DNA of 64,000 nt, taken from positions 1,116,001 to 1,180,000 of the forward strand of contig NZ_JAJJMN010000001.1 in NCBI RefSeq assembly GCF_020905335.1, read 5' to 3'. This stretch comes from Flavobacterium lipolyticum. Lineage in GTDB: Bacteria > Bacteroidota > Bacteroidia > Flavobacteriales > Flavobacteriaceae. This document shows positions 18,270 through 25,377 of the stretch, in pieces. The position numbers and the translations under genes were made by a program. Below the pieces are notes generated by a model, which saw nothing but the letters and a program-made list of their open reading frames with translations, did no database searches and was not told the origin of the DNA. The first letter of the stretch is position 1. Each line of letters begins with the position of its first letter.

Positions 18270-19445
18270 TTATTTTTTTAATAAATTTTCGATAATTAAC
18301 AAATCTTCCTCCAGTAGTTCTGGATAATTTCCACAATAAAATCCATTTGCATGCATCATATCTGCACCTGGCATTTCATATAATTCGCTTACATACTTTT
18401 TGTAAAAAGGCTGCTCCTGCATATTTCCGGCTATCATTGGTCTAATTTCGACTCCAGCTTTTGTAAATTTATCCAGATAATATTCTCTTAGTTGCGGCGT
18501 TTTACAAACAAACGGAAAAGCGAAGGTAGACAATCTGTTGATATGATTGTGTTTTAGATAAACAAAGTCGGAATTGTCTTTTATAATATTTTCTATTCGC
18601 AAATAGTTTTGTTCTCTTTTACTTATATTTTCTTCTAAAAACTGCATTTGATATTGCCCCAAAAAGCCTGTAATTTCAGTAGGTCTGAAGTTGTATCCTA
18701 AATCATAGAAAGTGTACTTGGCCTGAAATTCTGACTGAATATCAAATCTCCCTCTCCATTTTTCCTGTTGTTCAGCAGTAAGATTTCTGTCCCAGCCATT
18801 GGCTCTTACAATTCTAAGCATTTCGGCAAAATCATCATCACTTGTACAAACCATTCCTCCCTCTATAGTTGACATATGATGGGCAACAAAAAAAGAGAAG
18901 CTCCCTCCAATTCCAAAATTACCGGTAGTTTCCTCTGGCAGTTCCGTTCCTAATGATTCGCAATTATCTTCTATTAAAATAATATTCCTTTGATCACAAA
19001 TTTCTTTTATGACATCTATATCTCCTGTAAAACCTAAAATATTCGTGATAAACAAAGCCTTTAAATCTGTTGTTTTCAATCTTTCCAAAAGATGATAGGA
19101 CATGGTATTCAATGTATCAGGCTCACAATCGAGAGCAACCGGAACCATTCCTAACTGAATAATTGGCATTGTATTGGTCGACCAAGTTAATGCTGAGAAA
19201 GCTACTTTGTCACCATCTTTCAACTTTCCTAAATTTTTTAAGGCCTGTAACATCGCTAAGTTCGCACTACCTCCACTATTAAATAATACTGCATGTTTAC
19301 ATTTTTGATATTGAGCAAATTTATCTTCAAATTTTTTACATTCAATATCCATACTTAATCTGTCTGCATTAAGAATGAAATCAGCCAAGGCTTTTTTAGT
19401 TTGTTCTTCTTTAAGAAATGCTTTTCGCATTAAGGGTATTCTCAT
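18270..19445 (-). CDS. colD: GDP-4-keto-6-deoxymannose 3-dehydratase, ColD-like PLP enzyme
   Basis: A 391-residue member of the DegT/DnrJ/EryC1 fold. The residue that would be the Schiff-base lysine is replaced: the motif reads SFFVAHHMSTIEGG with His189 at that place, where aminotransferases such as ArnB have Lys. This His-for-Lys change is the hallmark of the 3-dehydratases ColD (His188 in the 388-residue E. coli enzyme) and RfbH/E1. RfbH works on CDP sugars and has an N-terminal extension that is absent here. With GMD and a GMER-like enzyme on either side, the likely product is GDP-4-keto-3,6-dideoxymannose, precursor of GDP-L-colitose. Perosamine synthase is excluded by the missing Lys. 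Confidence 0.8.
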   Translation of the reverse strand: MRIPLMRKAFLKEEQTKKALADFILNADRLSMDIECKKFEDKFAQYQKCKHAVLFNSGGSANLAMLQALKNLGKLKDGDKVAFSALTWSTNTMPIIQLGMVPVALDCEPDTLNTMSYHLLERLKTTDLKALFITNILGFTGDIDVIKEICDQRNIILIEDNCESLGTELPEETTGNFGIGGSFSFFVAHHMSTIEGGMVCTSDDDFAEMLRIVRANGWDRNLTAEQQEKWRGRFDIQSEFQAKYTFYDLGYNFRPTEITGFLGQYQMQFLEENISKREQNYLRIENIIKDNSDFVYLKHNHINRLSTFAFPFVCKTPQLREYYLDKFTKAGVEIRPMIAGNMQEQPFYKKYVSELYEMPGADMMHANGFYCGNYPELLEEDLLIIENLLKK

Positions 19446-20536
19446 TTTTTAATTTTATTAAAATATGGTTTTTCTAAATATTCATAAATATAAATTGACA
19501 ATAAAACAGCGAAAGAAAATGATACCATATATTCTATTATCATGGATATAAAACTTGATATATTTAAATACATCGTCAATTTGGAAGTAAGATTTAACTT
19601 TGTAATTACAAAACAATGTATAACATAAAAAGAATAACTAACCATTCCTAATAATTGCATAAAACCATTAACCAGTAAAAACTCCAATTTGTTTCCTTTT
19701 ATTAAATTCCCAAGAATTATCAAGAAGAAACCCATTTGAACTGTTATGTAAAATAATGCGCTATACAGTTTATCTGTCGTAACAGATGTTACCCAGTTAA
19801 AGTTTAACCAACCATACATTTGAAAAAATATGATAGAAAAACCTGCAATAACAATTAATTCTTTGTATTTAAATAAAACTTTAGATCGATTAATCTCCTC
19901 ATGGTATTTTGCTAAAAAAACACCAAAAAAGAACCCTAAAAATCTAACGGGTTCTCCTATTATATGTTGTTCAATAAAAAAATGAATTAATAAAATTGAT
20001 GTAAATATCAATAGTAGAAATATAATACTTGTAGTAATTTTATTTGGTAGGGTAATATATAATATTCCTGCTAAAATGTAAAAGTATATTTCGTAAACCA
20101 ACGACCACGTGACTACGACAATACTTGAACTTGAATTAAAAATATTTAAAAAGAAAATATTATCTAAAATAACCTTTAGATGGAATCCATTATAAATTAT
20201 AAAAGGGATAATTAAAATAAAAACAATTACGGGTAATAATCGAGAGTATCTTTTGTACATAAATTGGATAAAAGATATCTTATTATTAGGATTCGTTAAA
20301 GATTTGTAGATTAAAAATGAGCTAATTAAAAAAAAGCAATCTACACCAATATGACCAGAATGTAAAAATTTAATAATTGGCTCAAAAACAGAATCTTCAC
20401 TTAAAAAGTAATCTTCCTTTTGAAATTTTCCGAAAAAATGAACCCCAAACACTAACAAAATAGCAAAACCCCGTAATCCTTCAATGAAAGAATATTTATT
20501 CGCTTTAGGGTTTAACTTTAGGGCATTATTAATCAT
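19442..20536 (-). CDS. Acyltransferase 3 family membrane protein
   Basis: A 364-residue integral membrane protein with the O-acyltransferase opening FIEGLRGFAILLVFGVHFF. GVDCFFLISSFLIYKSL and VVTWSLVYEIYFYILAG (replacing the more usual SLxxE-x2-FY) follow, with about ten helices in all. It overlaps both neighbours by four bases, lying between the GMER-like and ColD-like genes. This suggests that it O-acylates the 6-deoxy sugar or the repeat that carries it; acyl group and position are unknown. Confidence 0.85.
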   Translation of the reverse strand: MINNALKLNPKANKYSFIEGLRGFAILLVFGVHFFGKFQKEDYFLSEDSVFEPIIKFLHSGHIGVDCFFLISSFLIYKSLTNPNNKISFIQFMYKRYSRLLPVIVFILIIPFIIYNGFHLKVILDNIFFLNIFNSSSSIVVVTWSLVYEIYFYILAGILYITLPNKITTSIIFLLLIFTSILLIHFFIEQHIIGEPVRFLGFFFGVFLAKYHEEINRSKVLFKYKELIVIAGFSIIFFQMYGWLNFNWVTSVTTDKLYSALFYITVQMGFFLIILGNLIKGNKLEFLLVNGFMQLLGMVSYSFYVIHCFVITKLNLTSKLTMYLNISSFISMIIEYMVSFSFAVLLSIYIYEYLEKPYFNKIKK

Positions 20537-21462
20537 TTTAATTTTTTATAACTTTCTATTACCTCTTCTATTCCTTTTTCTAATGATTTAGCAGGTTTAA
20601 ATCCTTCTTTTACCATATTAGAAACATCCATGCATTTTTTAAGCATTCCGTTTGGTTTAGTATCATCCCACAAAATTTGTCCTAAGTATTCTACTTTTGA
20701 AGCGATCAAGGCTGCTAATTCTTTTATACTGATATCCGTTCCGGGACCTATATTAATAAAATTGGGAGAATTATAATTCTCGAAAAAGTATAAAATTGCC
20801 TTAGAAAAGTCTTCTACATGCAAAAACTCTCTTCGTGCAATTCCGGTGCCCCATAAACTAATAGAGGGATCATTATTGGTTTTAGCATCTGTAAATCTTT
20901 TTACTAATGATGATAAAACATGTGCATGATTTAAATCAAAAGAATCGTTTGGTCCGTATAAATTACTCGGAATTAAACTAATCCCGTTAAAACCATATTG
21001 TTTATTATAGCTTTCTAATAACTTAATGCCGGCAATTTTTGCAATTGCATAACCTTCGTTTGTGGGTTCAGGTTTACCATCTAAAAGATATTCTTCTCTC
21101 ATAGGTTGTGGAGAAGCTGCTGGATAGATACAAGAACTTGCAATAAAAACAAACTTTTTAATATGATGCTTATATGCCGAATTAATTACATTTGACTGTA
21201 TCATTAAATTGTCATACAAGAAAACTGCCGGATTATCAATATTAGCTTTAATACCTCCAACTTTAGCCGCAATATGAATGACGTACTCCGGTTTTTCTCT
21301 CTCAAAGAAAGCATCAACCTCTTGTTGATTGATTAAATCTAAAGTTTTGTGTGTTGTCGTTATTATATTAGAATACCCACTTTCCTTAAAAAGATCTAAA
21401 GTTATACTGCCCAACATTCCCGTATGCCCAGTAATATATATTTTAGCGTTTTTATTTATCAT
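20533..21462 (-). CDS. fcl: GDP-L-fucose synthase family (GMER) or ColC-type 5-epimerase/4-reductase
   Basis: A 309-residue extended short-chain dehydrogenase. It has IYITGHTGMLGS at the NADP site, VIHIAAKVGGIKANI, and the catalytic residues Ser109 and Cys111 in ASSCIYP. Tyr138 and Lys142 lie in YAIAKIAGIKL, and His181 in NHAHVLSSLVKRF. These match E. coli GMER, including the acid/base Cys and His used for 3,5-epimerisation. ColC, which finishes colitose synthesis, is homologous to GMER and cannot be told apart by motif. Since a ColD-like gene follows, both GDP-fucose and GDP-colitose remain possible. Confidence 0.88.
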   Translation of the reverse strand: MINKNAKIYITGHTGMLGSITLDLFKESGYSNIITTTHKTLDLINQQEVDAFFEREKPEYVIHIAAKVGGIKANIDNPAVFLYDNLMIQSNVINSAYKHHIKKFVFIASSCIYPAASPQPMREEYLLDGKPEPTNEGYAIAKIAGIKLLESYNKQYGFNGISLIPSNLYGPNDSFDLNHAHVLSSLVKRFTDAKTNNDPSISLWGTGIARREFLHVEDFSKAILYFFENYNSPNFINIGPGTDISIKELAALIASKVEYLGQILWDDTKPNGMLKKCMDVSNMVKEGFKPAKSLEKGIEEVIESYKKLK

Positions 21463-22051
21463 CTTGCTCGAATAATCCTGTTAGCTCTAATTTTTCTATT
21501 ATCATCCTAGCTTCATTTAGATCTTTAGACCACCAGTCAGATTCCAGAATATGCTCTATTGTTAAAGCCGGGAATCTCATCTTAATGAATTTTGAAGGTG
21601 CGCCTGCTACAACTTCAAAAGGTTTTACATCTCTATTTACAAATGAATTTGCACCAATTACTGCACCATCACCTATAGTAACACCTCTTCTTATAACTGA
21701 ATTGGTACCAATCCAGACATCATTTCCAATTACACATTCTTTTTCAGTCAGTGTTTCCCAGGCATTTTTATAAAAATGACTACTTGTAGAGACCCTGCTT
21801 ATTTTATGTTCCCCTATACCAATACTAACATTACCTGCAATAGAACAGTATCTTCCAATTTTTGATTTGGTTATGATGCTATTAAATCCAATATAAGTAT
21901 ATTCTCCAATTTCATTCTCACCACTTAATATTGTCGAAGACATAATCTCCACATTATGGAATTTACCCTGATTTGGGTTCACTAACAAATTTTCTCTTTT
22001 AGCGAACCTGCGATTAATAGCTCTATAAATACGTTTTACTATTTTTTTCAT
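21452..22051 (-). CDS. Hexapeptide-repeat (LbetaH) O-acetyltransferase, CatB/Vat-like
   Basis: A 199-residue left-handed beta-helix protein. Repeated [LIV]-G-x4 hexads run from about residue 40 to 150, for example IGEYTYIGFNSIITKSKIG and VIGNDVWIGTNSVIRRGV. GEHKISRVSTSSHFY carries the catalytic-histidine loop typical of xenobiotic/sugar acetyltransferases. The C-terminal helices end with the WWSKDLNEAR element. The gene overlaps the next by eleven bases. It would acetylate a soluble sugar intermediate; the substrate is unknown. Confidence 0.85.
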   Translation of the reverse strand: MKKIVKRIYRAINRRFAKRENLLVNPNQGKFHNVEIMSSTILSGENEIGEYTYIGFNSIITKSKIGRYCSIAGNVSIGIGEHKISRVSTSSHFYKNAWETLTEKECVIGNDVWIGTNSVIRRGVTIGDGAVIGANSFVNRDVKPFEVVAGAPSKFIKMRFPALTIEHILESDWWSKDLNEARMIIEKLELTGLFEQDDK

Positions 22052-23001
22052 CTTACCAAAACTCTTTTTATTTTGCCTAAGAATCCGACCAAAACATTTC
22101 TCTTATTTATCTCAAAATCAGATTTTAATTTCACAAATTTCTTTTTAGAAAGAATGTTTTTATCATCTAAAATTTTAACTAAAAAAGGAAAAAAATTATC
22201 GCGATGAAGACTATCAATTGACTCTTTTTTAAGTAGTTCTAATCTTTTTTCAAATTCACTTTCTTTAATCGCGGACTCAATTATCTTTACACTTGATTCA
22301 AAATCATCTATGCTAATTCTGATAAAAGATTCTCTATTAACTATACTTTCTAAATTTGGACATCCATAATAGAATGGCAGAGTATGAGTATAAATACAAT
22401 CAAATAATTTTTCAGTAACCCAATCGTCGCAATAATCATTTTCTATGGCTATTGAATATTTATAGTTGGCTAAAACATCCCATTTATCTTCAAAATCTGC
22501 TATACCTCTGCCATAAACATCCAACTGATCCCCAAAATATTCCTTGAGTTTTTCAACAAACTCCATTCTTTTTCGATGACCTTCAGTAAAAGCCTTATTG
22601 GATGAAATAACAGAAATTAATTTCGTCTTATCAGGCGTTGCGAGAGAATTTAACTCATCAAATGATTTCCCGATAAACCATGGATTCGCGTTGTGCGAAT
22701 AAATAATATTTCTATGTTTTAGCTCTTTTTGTACCGTAATAATTGTACCAAATTGATCTAAAAATTTTTGACTAAACTTAGGACTAGTATTGTAACATTC
22801 TCCTGGAATAAAAATTACATTTTCGGGATCACACTTTACAATCTCTGTTTTTATTTTATAATCGGTATATACAATCCAAAAATCACACTCTTTCAGATTA
22901 TCATCGATAACAAACTTATAGTCTCCCCAAATCTGAGAGAAATTTGGAGTTTGTCTAAAAAGAGGCCAATCGTAATTAAATGTTAGCTTAACTATTTTCA
23001 T
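22048..23001 (-). CDS. GT10 family alpha-1,3/4-fucosyltransferase-like enzyme
   Basis: A 317-residue protein. The donor-binding block YSIAIENDYCDDWVTEKLFD (residues 182-201) followed by THTLPFYYGCPN is the GT10 signature: an [FY]xxxxEN segment, then [YW]VTEK and P-x2-[YW]-G. This is as in bacterial alpha-1,3-fucosyltransferases such as Helicobacter FutA. There are no C-terminal heptad repeats of the Helicobacter kind; the tail is simply basic. Donor should be GDP-fucose or, given the ColD-like gene, GDP-colitose. It directly follows wzt. Confidence 0.85.
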   Translation of the reverse strand: MKIVKLTFNYDWPLFRQTPNFSQIWGDYKFVIDDNLKECDFWIVYTDYKIKTEIVKCDPENVIFIPGECYNTSPKFSQKFLDQFGTIITVQKELKHRNIIYSHNANPWFIGKSFDELNSLATPDKTKLISVISSNKAFTEGHRKRMEFVEKLKEYFGDQLDVYGRGIADFEDKWDVLANYKYSIAIENDYCDDWVTEKLFDCIYTHTLPFYYGCPNLESIVNRESFIRISIDDFESSVKIIESAIKESEFEKRLELLKKESIDSLHRDNFFPFLVKILDDKNILSKKKFVKLKSDFEINKRNVLVGFLGKIKRVLVR

Positions 23002-23004
23002 TAT

Positions 23005-24288
23005 TTACAATTTTTTCCATTCCGGATTTAAAAAGAAAAGACCGGCTGCTCTTGGCAAACTTCTAATGGTATATTTTCCTCCATCTATAATTTGAAAAGA
23101 CAATGCATTTTCAATACAGTCAAATATCTGGTGTCCTGTAGTAGTATTACTTGTAAAGCTGATGGTATATATCCCCGGGAAAAGTCTTATGTCTTTTACG
23201 CTTACAACATACTCTTCTTGTTTTTCTACATGGGTTAATTCAAAATTTGAATCTCTCCCCATAATATGAAAAATAGGCATTTCGTCTGAAGATTTTATCT
23301 GAATTCCGACCTCAGATTTTGCTTCGTTTGTATTATTTTGTAGTCTGAATTTAATAATTAAATCATCTCCAATAGAGAACTCGTGATTTAGCTTTTGGTT
23401 TTGATCTCTTATCTCTACAGAGAGAAACTCTATGTTTCTGCTACCAGTTCGTTTTGTATCTGAATCAAAAACAACAGTATGATCAGTAGCATTACTATTA
23501 TTTGAATATACATCTAGAGCTTCATTAATGTCCCCATTAAATTTTACAGTTCCATTTTCTAAAACTATTCCTCTTGTACACAAACTCTTTACAGCCGCCA
23601 TATTATGACTCACAAACAAAACAGTCCTGCCACCTTCACGCGATATATCCTGCATCTTGCCAATAGCCTTTTTCTGAAACTCGGCATCACCAACAGCTAA
23701 AACCTCATCCACCACTAATATTTCGGGCTCCAAAAATGCTGCTACAGCAAAAGCTAAGCGCACTGTCATTCCAGAGCTATATCTTTTTACGGGTGTATCG
23801 ATGTAACGTTCACAACCTGAAAATTCAATAATTTCATCAAGCTTAGAGGAAATTTCTTTTTTAGTCATTCCGAGAATCGCCCCATTTAAGAAAATATTTT
23901 CCCTTCCGGTCATTTCTCCATTGAAACCAGTTCCGACTTCGAGAAGTGAAGCAATACGGCCGCGAGATTTTATACTTCCGGTAGTTGGAGCTGTTACTTT
24001 TGAAAGTATCTTTAAAAGTGTTGATTTTCCTGCTCCGTTTTTACCAATAATTCCGAGAACTTCTCCTCGTTCCACTTCAAAGTTAATGTCTTGCAGTGCC
24101 CAGACATAATCTGAATTGCCTTTAACTGATCGGTCATTCGTGTCACCAATTTTTAAATATGGATTCTCTTTGCCTCTTATTTTGTGCCACCATCTATTGA
24201 TGTCATGACTCAAAGTTCCCGTACCTACTTCTCCTAAACGATATTGTTTAGAAATGTTCTCGGCCTTTAATATTATATCTCTTTCCAA
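23005..24288 (-). CDS. wzt: O-antigen/teichoic-acid-type ABC exporter ATPase, Wzt (TTG start)
   Basis: A 427-residue ATPase of the polysaccharide ABC exporters. Walker A is GKNGAGKST (residues 82-90), the signature RYSSGM (169-174), Walker B ILVVDE (190-195) and the switch SHNM near 228. About 160 residues beyond the ATPase (from 265) form a beta-rich Wzt C-terminal domain, which in O9a-type systems binds the finished chain end. No ATG exists upstream within the frame, so TTG at 24288 is taken as start. The partner permease gene lies just upstream. This defines a second, ABC-dependent export route in the locus. Confidence 0.93.
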   Translation of the reverse strand: MERDIILKAENISKQYRLGEVGTGTLSHDINRWWHKIRGKENPYLKIGDTNDRSVKGNSDYVWALQDINFEVERGEVLGIIGKNGAGKSTLLKILSKVTAPTTGSIKSRGRIASLLEVGTGFNGEMTGRENIFLNGAILGMTKKEISSKLDEIIEFSGCERYIDTPVKRYSSGMTVRLAFAVAAFLEPEILVVDEVLAVGDAEFQKKAIGKMQDISREGGRTVLFVSHNMAAVKSLCTRGIVLENGTVKFNGDINEALDVYSNNSNATDHTVVFDSDTKRTGSRNIEFLSVEIRDQNQKLNHEFSIGDDLIIKFRLQNNTNEAKSEVGIQIKSSDEMPIFHIMGRDSNFELTHVEKQEEYVVSVKDIRLFPGIYTISFTSNTTTGHQIFDCIENALSFQIIDGGKYTIRSLPRAAGLFFLNPEWKKL

Positions 24289-24311
24289 AATTGTAAATGG
24301 TAAATCAGTAA

Positions 24312-25175
24312 TTAAACAGTATCTATAAAACTTTTCTCCGTTTTATTAAAAACCAGAAGTCCAATAAAAAATACTGTTATAGTGACAACTAAAGTATACG
24401 CTAGTCCTAAAATCGAAATTCCCCCAACATTCAATAACATGAAACGGGCAGTCTCAATAATATAAGCTAACGGGTTATATTCGACGAGCCAACCGTAACT
24501 AGGTAATTTGTCTTTAATAAGCTCCATAGGATACATCACTGCTGATAAATACATCAATAATTGTATACCAAAACCAATTAGATGACTAAAGTCGCGATAT
24601 TTTGTTACCATTGCCGAGATAAGCATTCCGAGGCCTAATCCTAAAATTCCCATTATAATTACTAAAATAGGGAAAACTAAAACAAGACCATTTAAACTTA
24701 AATCTGCTCCTTGAAAATAGTACAAAACATAGAATCCAATAAAAATTAAAAATTGAATTCCAAACTTTACAAGATTTGAAATTACAACGGACAGGGGAGT
24801 AATGATTCTGGGAAAATATACTTTCCCAAAAATCGCGGCATTAGCCTTAAAAGTGTCTGATGTCCCGGTAAGACAAGCAGTAAAATAATTCCAAACTGTT
24901 ATTCCTGCCAGATTAAATAAAAATGGAGGAACTGTTCCTGTGTTAATCCCAGCAACATTATTGAATATTATTGTAAAAGTTATTGAAGTAAACAATGGCT
25001 GAATCAGATACCAAAGCGGACCTAAAACAGTTTGCTTATAAACCGTGATTACGTCACGTTTTACGAAAAGAAATAATAAGTCTCGATACTGCCAAACTTC
25101 TTTTAAGTTTAACGAGAAGAACTTATTTTTAGGTGTTATTTCAAACAACCAATCATCGGGGCTAATGTTGTTCAT
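24312..25175 (-). CDS. wzm: Polysaccharide ABC exporter permease, Wzm
   Basis: A 287-residue ABC-2 type membrane protein. The N-terminal amphipathic segment LKEVWQYRDLLFLFVKRDV is typical of Wzm/TagG. About six helices follow, and the VYKQTVLGPLWYLIQPLF stretch is the conserved coupling region. It is the first gene after a terminator and a 202-bp spacer, so it probably heads the ABC-type cluster that runs to the left edge. It works with the ATPase at 23005-24288 to flip a complete lipid-linked glycan across the inner membrane. Confidence 0.93.
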   Translation of the reverse strand: MNNISPDDWLFEITPKNKFFSLNLKEVWQYRDLLFLFVKRDVITVYKQTVLGPLWYLIQPLFTSITFTIIFNNVAGINTGTVPPFLFNLAGITVWNYFTACLTGTSDTFKANAAIFGKVYFPRIITPLSVVISNLVKFGIQFLIFIGFYVLYYFQGADLSLNGLVLVFPILVIIMGILGLGLGMLISAMVTKYRDFSHLIGFGIQLLMYLSAVMYPMELIKDKLPSYGWLVEYNPLAYIIETARFMLLNVGGISILGLAYTLVVTITVFFIGLLVFNKTEKSFIDTV

Positions 25176-25227
25176 TTAATAATTGCTACAAACACATTGC
25201 AGCTAAATTTTTGATAAAACTATTTTC

Positions 25228-25311
25228 TAAAAACTCATTTTTTTTTTAATTACGATCAATCATATATAATTAACAGGATTACTATGCAGTTAAAAATGTT
25301 CAAAAAAGCAA
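25228..25311 (-). promoter_or_regulatory. Probable promoter region of the wzm-led cluster, poorly resolved
   Basis: The 202-bp spacer before wzm starts just downstream of a terminator, so a promoter is expected. It contains a run of ten A on the coding strand (plus-strand T at 25238-25247) and very AT-rich flanks. No perfect TAnnTTTG is present; the nearest match, TGTGTTTG at 25189-25196, is one base off and very close to the ATG. The exact site is not resolved. Confidence 0.3.
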
Positions 25312-25338
25312 AAAAGGCGTTTTTAAAAAACACCTTTT
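25312..25338 (-). terminator. Rho-independent terminator after the WbpM/PglF gene
   Basis: A nine-base-pair stem (25312-25320 with 25330-25338, one G-T pair) closes a nine-base A/T loop. On the minus strand it is followed by a T-rich run, CCTTTTTTGCTTTTTT. It lies 40 bp past the stop of the gene at 25378-27348 and separates the Wzy-type cluster from the ABC-type cluster. Confidence 0.7.
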
Positions 25339-25377
25339 AATATCTTAAAATTAAATCCTAATCCAAACAAAGTCAAT

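Noticed and set aside
18270..19445. Reading this gene as a perosamine synthase or other sugar aminotransferase
   Set aside because: The cofactor lysine is replaced by His189, which removes transaminase chemistry and fits ColD-type 3-dehydratases.
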